Source of the DNA: Cephalopachus bancanus
Taxonomy: Eukaryota > Chordata > Mammalia > Primates > Tarsiidae
Assembly: GCA_027257055.1 (NCBI GenBank)
Contig: JAPVLO010000182.1
Coordinates: 744,001-808,000, forward strand
Reading direction: 5' to 3'
DNA: 64,000 nt
The notes beneath the pieces were generated by a model that worked only from the letters and a program-made list of their open reading frames with translations, did no database searches and was not told the DNA's origin. Within the stretch, counting starts at the first letter, position 1; every line of letters starts with the position of its first letter. This document shows positions 1 to 11,663 of this stretch, piece after piece. The position numbers and the translations under genes are program-made.

Positions 1-234
1 GTCCGCTCCCGGCCCCGCAGCCTCGACCTGCTGGGCTCCGGCGATCCTTCCGCCTCAGCCTTCCAAGTAGCTGGAACTACAGGCATGCACTACCACGCCT
101 GGCTAATTTTTTGATTTATTATAGAGATGAGGTCTCACCTGCCCAGGCGGGTCTCGAACCCGCGGGCTCAGGCCATCCACTCACCTCAGCCTCCCAAAGG
201 TGCGGGATGACAGGCTGAGCCACGGAGCCCGGCT
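1..234 (-). mobile_element. Alu, cut by window start
   Basis: It ends GGCTGAGCCACGGAGCCCGGCT, the complement of the lineage-specific left end. The perfect T-arm-like block is at 147-163. Confidence 0.9.
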
Positions 235-807
235 GAGTCTGGGTTTTCTTAACTGTCCTTGTTCCCGGCACTAGAAGAATAAAGCCCATTTTGCACACAA
301 AAAAGTGATCAATCTGGTTTCAGTTTATTTAAAAGAAAAAGAAAAAAGTTATTTTCAGGCCAAGTGGGAGAATCTTCTCTTTCAAGTCAACTGAGACAAG
401 TAAGTCCATAAACAACAGAAACTTGCTGATAGAATCTGAGAATTCCTCTTTCCCACTCAATCTTTTAAATGCGGTAAAAAACAAGCTAAGTGTATGAATA
501 CTTTGGGGACAGTTGAGTCAATGATTCATGTAAAGGCAAAAATTATTTTGCCAAATTCAAAATCCCTAGACCAAGGGTAATAATAAACAGAGAAAACCAG
601 TCATGCATTATATATGTTGATCTCTAGAGTTGACATTCATGAAATTCCCATGCTATCCTCAGATTTGCTTTATTGTCACCAATTTTGTCATAATAGATTC
701 TTTCCACTTAAATGAACACACTTGCCCCGAGAGAAGTGGTCTATGAGAAAACAGTCTTCCTTTTCAGAATCAGCTACATGAAAAGTCTTGCAGTCTTCCC
801 ATGAATA
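235..807. other. AT-rich DNA, no feature seen
   Basis: No gene, RNA or clear repeat was recognised. Confidence 0.4.
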
Positions 808-931
808 CAGCTACTCAGGAGGTGAGATGGGAGGACCACTAGAGCCCAGAAGTTGTTTGATCATGCCACTGCACTCCAGCCTGGGAGACAGAGTGAGAAC
901 CTTGACTCCAAAAACAAAAACAAAAACAAAA
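808..931 (+). mobile_element. Old Alu right-arm fragment
   Basis: CAGCTACTCAGGAGGTGAGATGG through GCACTCCAGCCTGGGAGACAGAG, with a CAAAAA-type tail. It lacks the young-lineage markers. Confidence 0.75.
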
Positions 932-1224
932 GCCTCAGGAGGGCAGGGAAAGGAAATGTTCTTGTGTGGTCACCCCTCCATCTGCCTTTGTTTTTAATCT
1001 GCTTTTGCTCTTACGTTCAAAAAGTAACATGTCCTAAAACCTTGAAAACGAGAAAATGCATTTTCTCTAAGTCACATCTCTTACAAACATAGAATGAAAG
1101 CACCCATTTGGGTCTGTGTATTGAGAACTCCATTTGTCCACAGTCAAGAAAACTCTTAATCATTGGGGACCAGGGAATCTACCAGAGCTGAAACTAAAGC
1201 CTAAAGCTTCATGTCTAATTCACA

Positions 1225-1770
1225 CCCACCAGCCGAAATGAAAGAATGGTCGCGTTGAAGAAGACATAAAGCAAATGAAATGCCCAGCTATTGTTTGAGG
1301 GGATGTGAATTGCATGACCACTTTAGAAAAGTGTCTGGCAATACCTTCCAAAGGTGAGCACATACATGCCCTATCACTATTTCCACTCTTACAAATATAT
1401 GCGGCAGAAATAGATCATATATTTACCAAAATTCATGTAGTAGAAAGTCCATGGATCTCATAAACACAACGTTCAGTGAAAGAAGGCAAAGAAAAGAGGT
1501 ATGCATGTTGCCATTTATATAAAGTTCAAAAACAGACCAAACCAATGTGTGGTGCTTTAAATCATGCCAAGGATAGGGTTACCCTTGGGAGGGGACATTG
1601 ACTGGGAGGGGGCATGATGTAGCCTCTGGGATGATATTAATGTACTGCTTCTTAATCTGGATTTGGGGTACACGGCTGTGTTACTTGGGAAAATTCATTG
1701 AGCTGTCCATCTGTGACTAGTGTGCTTTTCTGTAAGTACTTGTACTTCAATAGAAAGTCTATCTTAAAAA
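1225..1770 (+). mobile_element. Ancient L1 (L1M-type) 3' end
   Basis: It resembles the L1M 3' region: a segment with GGGAGGGGACATTGACTGGG, then ATCTGGATTTGGGGTACACGG, ending CAATAGAAAGTC. It is highly diverged. The preceding 932-1224 shows no clear feature. Confidence 0.6.
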
Positions 1771-1780
1771 TAGTTTAATG

Positions 1781-1943
1781 CCAGCCGGGCGTGGTAGCAC
1801 GTGCCTGTAGCTCCAGCTACTTGGAAGGCTGAGGTGGAAGGATCGCCAGAGCCCAGTGGGTCGAGGCTGTGGTGGCCGGGAGTGGCCACTGCACTCCAGT
1901 CTGGACGACAGAGTGAGACTCCAACTCAAAAAAAAAAAAAAAA
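1781..1943 (+). mobile_element. Standalone Alu right arm with target-site duplication
   Basis: Only the right monomer is present, from CAGCCGGGCGTGG to GACTCCAACTC plus the A tail. It is flanked by AATAGTTTAATG at 1769-1780 and again at about 1942-1953. Confidence 0.9.
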
Positions 1944-1953
1944 TAGTTTAATG

Positions 1954-2412
1954 TAATTACATTCTATATGTCTCAAGCTTTATTAGGCAGTTTAATGTAA
2001 TTATAGCCAAGGGTCATATTTAGAATCATAATTAATAACTCCAATCCTGATCCTTCTTTGTGTCCATAACTGCTGACAGCAGGCTTTTATTTTTTCAGTG
2101 CTCAGTTCTCCGACTTTTTCTGAGAATTCCTGGAAATACGTCATTTTGGGGAATCACCAGTTTGGGGTAGTCTCCTCCTCTGAGAACTCCAGAAATTGGT
2201 CTACAGTCTCACGTACAATAGGACTCTCTCCTCTGTTGTCCACTGTGACGCCCATCATCTCAGGGTGCTGGTGTTACCACTGTTGTCCTCTTGACATCTG
2301 TTTCTCTCTCCTCGTCTCCTGAGCTCTCTTCTCTCCGGCCAGTACAGACACATGCCCAGTTCTCTCAGAGAGGACTTTCTAATCTGTGCCATGTGAGCCC
2401 TTAGATGCAATC
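1954..2412. other. Unannotated DNA
   Basis: No gene was seen. Short open frames have no coding character. Confidence 0.4.
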
Positions 2413-2423
2413 CTAGCATTTCT

Positions 2424-2491
2424 TTTTTTTAATCAATATTTTTTATTATGGTTTTGTGGGGTACAGTTAAGGGTTAGGTGCACAATTAACT
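2424..2491 (-). mobile_element. Very short L1 insertion (3' end only)
   Basis: It is the reverse complement of the L1 tail also seen at about 3935-3960 (CTAACCCTTAACTGTACCCC), starting with a T run. It is flanked by CTAGCATTTCT at 2413-2423 and 2492-2502. Confidence 0.85.
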
Positions 2492-2502
2492 CTAGCATTT
2501 CT

Positions 2503-3447
2503 ATACAGCCTTACCCTCCCAAGACTCATGAGTCTCCTGGGAATGACGGGGAACTGCCTGGAGGGGTAGAAACAACCCCCGGGCGTCAGGCCTGGAGCCC
2601 CTGCTCCTTCTAACTCCAGATCCTCGTGCTCCGTCGACCCCGGTCTAGACACACTTGTAAAACTCCTGGTCATTTGCTCTCAAGGGACCAGATGAGACTC
2701 CTTGCAGGCCTGTCTCCCTCAGGGTTCTCTAGCTCATGGGACAGCCCTGCAGACTCCTGAGCTCAGTCACAGAGCAAGTTCCGGTGCGTTCCAGCCAGTA
2801 AGGCGACCAGCTCATCCGACTTACTCAGGACTTCGCCAGTCTCATGTTCCCAGAGCCTCCTCGGGCCCAGGCAAACCAGGGTGACCGGTCCCTCACCAGT
2901 CTTCCCAGAATGGCCTCGCTAGAGACAGCTGGACATCTGCTCAGTTTCCCCTGAGTCTTCCATGGTAGTTGGGAGGCCAGGATGCCCAGAGAACACACAG
3001 GACCTTCGGGGACCACGTCGCCTGCAACTGCACGCACGCCTCTTAGCGAGGCCTTGGCCAGAAAGTGGAAAAACCGAGAATTAAGGAAACAGCAACAACA
3101 AAATCGGACCCCCCACATGGAAGAGTCTGGCTGAAACCTGGCAGACCTAATTCTTCCCGGTCAACACGTCTAGCCAGCTCATCTGACATTCTAGCCCACT
3201 CTTGTCTGCGGGCTTTCCAAACTGGGTCCCATGGATAAAGGCAAGGCTCCAGGGACGGCGGCCGGATGATAAGGATCGTCACAGATCATCATCAGAGAGA
3301 GCTCATTGAACACGGACTAGCCCGATGACCCGTCAGGAGAGATCCTGAGACTGGATGGAAGGACCAGTTCTTTAGAATGGGTGTCGGTCACAGAGAGGAA
3401 ATTCTCTTTCTAACGGTCTGTGGTGTGAAGTAAGTAAGAGGTTGAAA
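2503..3447. other. Unannotated moderately GC-rich DNA
   Basis: No recognisable gene or repeat. Open frames on both strands look random. Confidence 0.35.
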
Positions 3448-3970
3448 TTATGACCCCGCAATCCCCCACTGGGAATATACCCCGAAGAACACAAATCACT
3501 TGGTAAAAAAGATACCTGCACACGTATGACTATCGCAACATTGTTCACAATAGCAAGATCATGGAACCAACCATGCTGTCCATCAAAAGAGGCCTGGATT
3601 TTAAAAATGTGTAACATATACACAATGGAATATTACGCAGCCATAAAAAAGAACAAAATCATGAATTTCGCACCAACCTGGATGGAACTAGAGTCTGTAA
3701 TACTGAGTGCTCTCTTGCAGAAACAAAGATCTGAGTATCCCATGTTCTCACTCATAAGTGGACTTTGAACAACTATCGTAATACTATAAGAAAAGGATTG
3801 ACAGTGGCGGGAAACTATGGGGGGGGTCAGGAAGGGGAAGGGAGGTGGGATTAATGGTAGTCGAGATCTGTCTGGGGACAGGGCGGGGGACACACCTCAT
3901 CAACAAGGGTACCTGCACAATGCATATTTGTATACCTAACCCTTAACTGTACCCCACAATTTTAAAATAA
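3448..3970 (+). mobile_element. 5'-truncated L1 (ORF2 end and 3'UTR)
   Basis: The end of ORF2 is visible (the frame encoding NIYTMEYYAAIKKNKI near 3607-3660), followed by a G-rich 3'UTR and the tail CTAACCCTTAACTGTACCCC. AAGAGGTTGAA before it (3436-3446) recurs after the adjoining Alu right arm (4145-4155). Confidence 0.85.
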
Positions 3971-4144
3971 AAAATCAACCGGGCGTGGTAGCGCACACCT
4001 GTAATTCCAGCTACTTGGAAGGTTGAGGCGAAAGGATCGCCGGAGCCCAGCAGGTCGAGGCTGTGGTGGCCGGGAGCGGCCGCTGCACTCCAGTCTGGGT
4101 GACAGACTGAGACTCCAACTCAAAAAAAAAAAATGTATAAAAAA
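3971..4144 (+). mobile_element. Alu right arm joined to L1 tail
   Basis: Only the right monomer is present, starting in the A-rich middle linker (AAATCAACCGGGCG) and ending GACTCCAACTC plus an A tail. It abuts the L1 A-rich end. Confidence 0.85.
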
Positions 4145-4190
4145 AAGAGGTTGAATTGGCAAAACCATTCCACTGGGAGATTTGTTTTCT

Positions 4191-4487
4191 TTTCTTTTCT
4201 TTTTTTTTTTGAGTTGGAGTCTCACTCTGTCACCCAGACTGGAGTGCAGTGGCCGCTCCCGGCCACCGCAGCCTCGACCTACTGGGCTCTGGTGATCCTT
4301 CCGCCTCAGCCTTCCAAGTAGCCGGAATTACAGGCATACGCTACCACACCCGGCTGATTTTTTTTTTTTTTATTGTAGAGATGAGGTCTCGCTGCCCAGG
4401 TGGGTCTCAAACCCACGGGCTCAGGCAATCCACTCACCTCAGCCTCCCAAAGGCGCGGGATTACAGGCTGAGCCACCGAGCCCGGCT
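4191..4487 (-). mobile_element. Full-length Alu
   Basis: Complete dimer flanked by GAGATTTGTTTTCT at 4177-4190 and 4488-4501. Confidence 0.92.
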
Positions 4488-4666
4488 GAGATTTGTTTTC
4501 TATTTAGACAAATCTTAAGATAATAAAATCCTAGCTAGCCTATAGTTAGCATATGGATAACACACTAAACAGTGTTGGTCTTTAGGCAGTGGTTTTTAAA
4601 GGTATTCAGGTGAACAATCTGAAGTTAAAGTGCTCTTCACCCCAAATAAAACAAAATAAAAATATA

Positions 4667-4980
4667 GGCCACGTGCGGTGTCTCACGCCTCTAATCCCAG
4701 CACTTTGGGAGGTTGAGGTGAGAGGATTGCCTGAGCTCACGGGTTCGAGACCAGCCTGGGCAACTTGGAGACCTCATCTCTACAATAAATTTTAAAAAGT
4801 AGCCAGGCATGGTGGTGTGTGCCTGTAGTTCCAGCTACTTGGAAGGCTGAGGTGGAAGGATCACCTGAGCCCAGCAGGTCGAGGCTGCGCTGGCCGTGAG
4901 CATGCCACTACACTCCAGCTTGGGCGACAGAGTGAGACTCCAACTCAAAACATAATAATAATAATAATAATAATAATAAA
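4667..4980 (+). mobile_element. Full-length Alu with (AAT)n tail
   Basis: Dimer starting GGCCACGTGCGGTG, with a tail of about ten AAT units. Confidence 0.9.
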
Positions 4981-5215
4981 ATACTGCTATGTTAAGTGTT
5001 TACTAAAGAAATACTGACACCAGATTTTAGTAAATGGTAAACAATTATAGATAGAATTTAGAACATTTTTCTCATGAACTTAATTTTTTTCTGGAGAAGT
5101 GTCACTGATTCAAATTCAACTCAAAAACCATTACTATTTATAGAATAGGAGCTCAGTTTGAGAACCACTGCTCTAAGGAACAAGCCTCATGAAGATTTGC
5201 ACTTCAGATTCATCT

Positions 5216-5304
5216 GTTTTCTCTCCTTTCTCTCTTTCTCTCTTTCTTTTTCTTTCCTCCCTCCCTCCATCCCTCCCTCCCTCTTTCCTTCCTTCCTTCT
5301 TTTT
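5216..5304. repeat. Pyrimidine-rich tract (CTTT/CTCC)n
   Basis: A continuous run of C and T abuts the T-rich end of the next Alu. Confidence 0.9.
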
Positions 5305-5577
5305 TGAGTTGGAGTCTCGCTCTGTCGCCCAGGCTGGAATGCAGTGACACGCTCAAGGCCACCACAGCCTTGACCTGCTGGACTCAGGCGATTCTTCTAC
5401 CTCAGCCTTCCAAGTAGGCTAGGACCACAGGCGTGAGCCACCATGCTCAGCTGCTTTATTTATTTTATTGTGGAGATGAGGTCTCGCCATGTTGCTCAGG
5501 TGGGTCTCAAACCCCTGGACTCAGGCAATCCTCTCACCTCAGCCTCCCAAAGTGCTGGGGTTATAAGCGTGAGGTTA
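5305..5577 (-). mobile_element. Alu
   Basis: GAGTTGGAGTCTCGCTCTG through a degraded left end, GTTATAAGCGTGAGGTTACAC. Confidence 0.88.
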
Positions 5578-5615
5578 CACGTCTGTTCTTTTTCCTTAAG
5601 CTAAAATGTGTCCTA

Positions 5616-5903
5616 GCCGGGCTCAGTGGCTCAGCCTGCAATCCCGCGCTTTGGGAGACTGAGGTGAGTAGATTGCCTGAGCCCACGGGTTTGAGACCCG
5701 CCTAGGCAACTTGGCGAGACCTCATCTCTACAATAAATCAGAAAAAAAAGAATCAGCCGGGCGTGGTAGCACATGCCTGCAATTCCGGCTACTCGGAAGG
5801 CTGAGGCGGAAGGATCGCCGGAGCCCAGTAGGTCGAGAGCGGCCACTGCACTCCAGTCTGGGCGACAGAGTGAGACTCCGACTCAAAAATAAATAAATAA
5901 AAT
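5616..5903 (+). mobile_element. Full-length Alu
   Basis: Flanked by AAAATGTGTCCTA at 5603-5615 and 5904-5916. Confidence 0.93.
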
Positions 5904-6029
5904 AAAATGTGTCCTACCACAATCTTGGTTTTGCTCTCAATTTGCCTTGCAAATCTTACGGCTCTTACTGTTCAAACTGGAATCAGATGTCGGATGTACT
6001 CAGGTTTTTTGGTTTGTTTGCTTTGTTTG

Positions 6030-6135
6030 TTTTTGTGTCAGGTCTCACTCTGTCGCTGAGGCTGGAGTGCAATGGCGTGATCACAACCAGCGCCATGGCA
6101 GCCTCGACCACCTGGGCTCAGGTGATCCTTCCCTT
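6030..6135 (-). mobile_element. Alu right-arm fragment
   Basis: GTCTCACTCTGTCGCTGAGGCTGGAG through GGGCTCAGGTGATCC, then the homology stops. Confidence 0.7.
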
Positions 6136-7025
6136 GAGGCTTTACGCTGTGGAACAGGAGCTGGTTTCCCCTTCTTCAACCTGATCCAGCAACTCCCTGC
6201 GCTTGTGCTTCCGGTCTTCCCCGGGGGCTGGCCAGAGGGCTCCAGGGTAATTGTATATCCTGGCTGCAATGCAAACCTAGGGATGTGGTCCCAAAGCCAG
6301 CAAGCCTCACTCAGCAAATAAAGGAGTGATTTATTGGCAAGGGGGAAGGAGATGAAGAAGAGCCAGCTGCAAATGAGTGTCCTGTGACTCAAAGGGCAGT
6401 GGCATTGGTAAAGCGCCATTAGGTCATCCTGTTGGCCAGGTTGGCCCACCAGCTGGAGAACTGCTCGGCCCAGAGCTCAGCAAGCTCAATTACAACTCTT
6501 TGCAGAGGGAGAGGTTTCAGTGAGAAGAGCTGATGACTTCTGCTGTGGTTCGCTTTGTGGTGGAGTTGGCAGCAGGTCCTGCATACAACTGTGGGCGGGC
6601 GGAGTCTCCTAGACTGGCCCTGGAAAGCCCGCCCCACCATGCCGCCCTTAACTCCGAGCCAGCTCTCCGTATTACGTCCCCTGGCCACTCCTTTCTTTAT
6701 TTCCTCAAGAATCATCTCGGAGTGCGGCTGTTGATCCAATGAGGAAACGTGAGGGGCCTGGGAAGAGGAAACTGCTTACAAGGCGGGTTTATCTCGGCTA
6801 ATCCTCAGAACAGTGAAGCAGAATTCAAGTGAGGTCTGTAAAGCGTCATTAGGGGGCACCCTTTCGCCCCCAATTCCGGGTCTAAATTCAGAGGGCGGAA
6901 TTCCAGGGCTTTTTTCCTTGCAGCCTGAAGTGCAAGAGAATGAGGGTGCTGCCTCCTGCCTGCGCAGCCTGGAAATTGGACATGGTTCTCACGTGTGACT
7001 ATGCCTAGGAAGACTCCTTTATTTA
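6136..7025. other. Unclassified DNA, possible old LTR
   Basis: It contains AATAAAGGAGTGATTTATTGG near 6317 and GC-richer patches. It may be an old LTR-type repeat. No gene was recognised. Confidence 0.25.
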
Positions 7026-7316
7026 GGCTGGGCTCGGTGGCTCAGGCCTGTCATCCCAGCGCTTTGGGAGGCCGAGGCGAGTGGATTGCCTGAGCCCGCG
7101 GGCTTGAGACCCGCCTGGGCAACTTGGCGAGACCTCATCTCTACAATAAATCACAAAAATGAGCCGGGCGTGGTAGCGCGCGCCTGTCGTTCCAGCTCCT
7201 TGGAAGGCTGAGGCGGAAGGACGCCGGAGGCCAGGAGGTGGAGGCTGCGGTGGCCGGGAGCGGCCGCTGCACTCCAGTCTGGGCGACAGAGTGAGACTCC
7301 AACTCAAAAAAAAAAC
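7026..7316 (+). mobile_element. Full-length Alu
   Basis: GGCTGGGCTCGGTGGCTCAG through GACTCCAACTC and an A tail, with lineage-specific features. Confidence 0.92.
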
Positions 7317-7333
7317 AAGTGCAAAAGAACATA

Positions 7334-7618
7334 TGCCACAGGTGTGGTGGCTCACTCCTGTAATTCCAGCACTTTGGGAGGCGGAGGTGGGAGAATTGCT
7401 TGAGCCTAGGAGTTCGGGACCAGTCTGGGCAACATAGTGAGAGCCTGTCTCTACAAAAAATAAAATAAAATAAAATTAGTCAGGCGTGGTGGCACACACC
7501 TGCAGTCCCAGCTACTCAGAAGGCTGAAGGTGGGAGGATCGCTTGAACCCAGACATTGGAGGCTGCGGTGGGCCATGAGTATGCCACTCAGCCTGGGCAA
7601 CAAAGTGAAACAAAACAA
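7334..7618 (+). mobile_element. Old AluJ-like element
   Basis: Older consensus (GTGGTGGCTCACTCCTGTAATTCC) with CAACATAGTGAGAGCCTG; it lacks the young-lineage hairpin. Confidence 0.85.
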
Positions 7619-7784
7619 AATATATGCATAAGTGTCAACTACAGTAGAGGGTGGTAATGAGGGTGGAAGCCACTTGGGTGCAGGGGGCCGTAGGGGGGCA
7701 AAAGAGTTGGCAAATGGCCTTTTAAAGTCTATTTTGTGCTTGTAGTTTTGTTGATATTATTCCACTTAACCTCTGTTAAGTAAA

Positions 7785-7991
7785 CAGGGGTTGTCAAACT
7801 ATGGCCCAAAAGTTAAATTCAGCCGGCTGACTGTTTTTGTCAATAAGGTTTTATAGGAACACAGGCACGCTCCCGTGTTGACCTGCTATCTCTGTGCTTT
7901 TACCACACAATGGCAGAAACTGCATGGTCCACAGACGCTAAAATATTTACGATCTGGCTCACCACAGAGACGGTTTGATGATCTCTGCTCT
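7785..7991 (+). mobile_element. hAT-Charlie-type DNA transposon fossil
   Basis: CAGGGGTTGTCAAACTATGGCCC... with CTAAAATATTTACGATCTGG matches the widespread non-autonomous MER family whose ends read CAGGGGTCGGCAAAC. A relative lies at about 59008-59240. Confidence 0.65.
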
Positions 7992-8458
7992 GTAACACGT
8001 GAGATGGGAATGATTCACATCTTCCCCCAAAGTCCTCGCTCTGTCTGCTACTGAGCACAACGGCCACCCTGGGTTAATGAGCGCCCACTTGACAAGGCCC
8101 TGGGGTTCTGCATTGTGGATCTCTTTGGCTGTAGAGAAGTCAGACTACTCTGCGCTGTTTTCAAGGATCCACACAGCCCAGTTTCAGCTGGCTTTTCCTG
8201 CCTCATCTCCTACCGCTTCCCTGGTGAGCTCAGCTAGAGGCATCCTGGTGCCACCTCTGTACCCAAACACGCCTTGACTTCCTCACTCCGCTCCATTTGA
8301 GGATTCCTCTACCCCCAAATAAACACCCTCCCGCAGTCTTCAGAAGCTGCCTTGTCCTCCAGGAATCTTACCTTGACCACCCACTTAGAAGTGATCTCTC
8401 CCTCCTCGGACATGGAGAGCAGTTATTCTTTCTGGTTGAGCGCTTATCACAGGCTGCC
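7992..8458. other. Unannotated DNA
   Basis: Nothing gene-like was seen. Confidence 0.35.
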
Positions 8459-8474
8459 TTGGATTACCTTTTTT

Positions 8475-8760
8475 TTTTTTTTTTTTTTTGAGTTGGAGTC
8501 TCGCTCCGTTGCCCAGCTGGGGTGCAGTGGCCGCTCCCGGCCACCACAGCCTTGACCTGCTGGGCTCCGGCAATCCTTCCGCCTCAGCCTTCCGAGTAGC
8601 CGGAATTACAGGCATGTGCCACCACGCCCGGCCGATTTTTTGATTTATTGTAGAGATGAGGTCTCGCTGCCCAGGCGGGTCTCGAACCCGCGGGCTCAGG
8701 CCATCCACTCACCTCAGCCTCCCAAGGCGTGGGATTACAGGCTGAGCCACCGAGCCCGGC
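8475..8760 (-). mobile_element. Full-length young Alu
   Basis: Flanked by TTGGATTACCTTTTT (about 8459-8473 and 8761-8775). The T-arm-like block is at 8675-8691. Confidence 0.93.
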
Positions 8761-9103
8761 TTGGATTACCTTTTTCGAGCATGTCTTATCTTTGGAAGGA
8801 GGCTGTAAGTTTCCTGAGCGTTGAGGACTGTGAGGAGCACACTCCACACCCTGGTAGAGCGTTATCGTCCACACTGGAGCCATAGAGGGGCGGGTCCCTT
8901 TGGTAGATGAATATTCTTGCATAGAAACGGGCCCTGTTTGCCCTTCCACACACCTCAGCTTGTAGCTGAAAGCACAGCACCGGCATCTGGATATGGAGTA
9001 TGAAATATGGTCCAAATGAAAAATAGGAGAAAAAGTGTAAGGAGATAAGCGTCTTACCTTTATTCTTAACCCTTTAACCTGCAGGATTTAAAAAGGCAGC
9101 ATA

Positions 9104-9403
9104 GGCCAGGCTCGGTGGCTCAGCCTGTCATCCCAGCGCTTTGGGAGGCCGAGGCGAGTGGATTGCCTGAGTCTGTGGGTTCGAGACCAGCCCGGGCAAC
9201 TCGACGAGACGTCGTCTCGACACTAAATAAAAAAACTTAGCCGGGTGTGGTAGCCTGCGCCTGTAGTTCTGGCTACTTGGAAGGCTGAGGCGGAAGGATG
9301 TCCAGAGCCCAGGAGGTCGATGCTGGGGTGGCTGTGGAGCCTGCCACTGCACTCCAACTTGGGCAATGGAGTGAGACTCCAACTCAAAAATAAATAAATA
9401 AAT
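9104..9403 (+). mobile_element. Full-length Alu
   Basis: GGCCAGGCTCGGTGGCTCAGCC through an (AAAT)n tail. Confidence 0.9.
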
Positions 9404-9479
9404 GCTGAAGAAAAAATATGCAGCGTGAGCTCTCCCTTCTGCCGGTGAGCTTACAGTGCCTTTCCCAGGACAGCAAGAT

Positions 9480-9725
9480 GATCAGCAAGCAGCATGGGAA
9501 CTGGAGGTTGACCCGGGCTGGAACCCTTCCTCTACTACATACCGGCTCTGCGACCTTGGGCAAGTGACTGAACCTCTCTGAGCTTCAGTGTCCTCAAAGG
9601 TACAAAATGGAAAGTGGTAACTCCCTAGTTAGATTGTTGGAGAGACGTTGAGCTCTGTCTCTGTAACATAATAAGCTCTTAACAATTACTGGGCATTATT
9701 TTCCTAAAGCATTGTCCCTAGATGG
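9480..9725 (+). mobile_element. MIR SINE relic
   Basis: CTCTGCGACCTTGGGCAAGTGACTGAACCTCTCTGAG-type MIR core, followed by the usual 3' segment. Confidence 0.8.
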
Positions 9726-11663
9726 GCACCAGATCCAGATGCTGAAGACCCGATATTGAATCCTGTCCACCTACTGTTGTACATTAATCGTCCTTCCCGA
9801 CCACGTCAGCAAACACCAACTCTGCTATAAAGTGGCCCACTGCAATCTGAGTGGTTACCAAGAAAGTTGCTGATAAATCAGGTTCCTACCCGCGGCATCC
9901 TATATTTTCATGAGTCGCAGAAACGGAAACATTCCCTCACCTTCCCTTCTTCCCAAACACCATTTATAGCAGACATGCAGTTCCAAACTAGAGACTGAAT
10001 TAAGTCCTGGTGGGTTAGTGTGCCGCCTCGGGGTCTCTGGGGCAAACTCTGGGCGGTAACAATAGTTTCCTTTGTCTGCCACCTTCAAGAGAATCCATTT
10101 CCTCTGCTCTGCTCTACTGTTACTTGGGGGCTGCACTTTAGCCCTGCCCACCCATTCCTTTCTTCCTTACACCTTTTCAGCTGGTTATCAGTCCAAGACA
10201 CATTTGAGTTTCAGCTTTAAAAACTGACTCTACGGTAGAAGGAGAAATCAGCGTTGATGTAAGCAACATGCAGCTAGAGCAGCTGCCTGATATTAACCGG
10301 GAGTCTTGAACGCAGCCTGGCTGGCTGCTACCGCTTTCTCTTCTCATTTAGCGGCCGGTTTTTCAACATGGTGCTTGGATACGGCATTCTTTGTAGTCAC
10401 CGGAACTCTTTGCGCAGTTACTCCCCTGGATTGTGTGCCTATAAAATCTGTCACGTAATCTTTATCTCTAGCGATCCCAGCCTGGGGTAATTTTCTTGTT
10501 CTGATATTTTTAGCCTCTTCACGTGGAGGAAAACCCAGTATCACAACAGATGTAGCTAAGGACATAATCCCAGTTAACCATTCACCTTCCACCTGGGCCT
10601 GCCTTCCACTTCCCTTCCAAAAAAGAATCCTGACATAAGATAGAATAGTTCTCTATAACTCTTCCATTTATTTTTAATGAGTCCACCGGGTGACCAGTTC
10701 CTTTTTCAGTTGACCTTTTCAAGCGTTAAACTGGTTTCTTTGTATCCACAACTGAAGCCAACGACCATGAATGAAATCTCATAGGAGAAAAAAAATATGC
10801 ATGGAGAATATGCTGGTACAATGTAAGCACATAAGTCACAACTATCCTGGGACAGAAGGACCCATTGCAGGGACCTGCACGGAAATAAACATTTCATGGG
10901 CTGGGCTGGGTAATCTCCATAAATAACTGTCTGTGTTCATAATCGAAGTGACTTCTAAGCAATCCACTGGTGATGGATGAAGCCAAATGAAGCCAAAGCT
11001 CTTATAGTGAATTCTAGGTAGGAGAGGGAAGTAAAGTTTGAGAAGTGGGAGAGTTCATGGAGTCGAAGTTGCAAACCAGAAAGGGTTTCTGGTGGAGAAA
11101 TGCCTGGAAGTTAAGCCAGGAACTGAGTCCTGCTGGAGCTCTAGCGACCGGACAAGGTCAAGTTTATTCTGGGGCTCAGAGCCAGGAAGAGGCTCCACGA
11201 GGTGGTGGGGAGGGAGGTCCGGGTCCCAAAGTCCAGCCAGGACTCGCTTCTGCCCTGGGAAAACGTGGGCTCTGGGGATCCTTTGGGCTGTCGCTGGCCT
11301 CTGAAAAGCTTCTGCTGGGTGAGAGAGCGTGGCCACTGAGGAATTCCTAGGAGGTTTGCAGAAGAAGAGGGGGAGGGCTCCACTCCGACAGGGACCGGGG
11401 AACTTCTCGTTCTGTGTGGGAACAGATCGGAGTGCTCACTACGACAGGCAGGTGGAGGAGAAACACCAGCCGGATCCGGGGGCCACAGAGTCCAGCCAGG
11501 GAGACACAGCAACATGTTGCGCGAACAACTCATGGGTCTGTGATAACAGCACAAAATAAAACGGGTGGTTTGTGGCCCAGGCTATCAGAATAGTAGGCAT
11601 CCACAGGGGTGGGAAACATGAGAGAAAAAGGAACAATGTAGAGAAAGTAAAAAATAAAAATAA
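9726..11663. other. Repeat-poor DNA without recognised gene
   Basis: About 1.9 kb with no Alu or L1. A GC-richer patch lies at 11040-11500, with overlapping frames on both strands and no splice-supported exon. Confidence 0.35.

Noticed and set aside
147..163. Possible tRNA gene because of the T-arm-like block
   Set aside because: No acceptor stem, D-arm or anticodon arm is present; the block lies at the B-box position of an Alu left arm.
3526..3768. L1-like peptide with YYAAIKKNKI
   Set aside because: It is the C-terminal end of a truncated L1 ORF2, not a gene.
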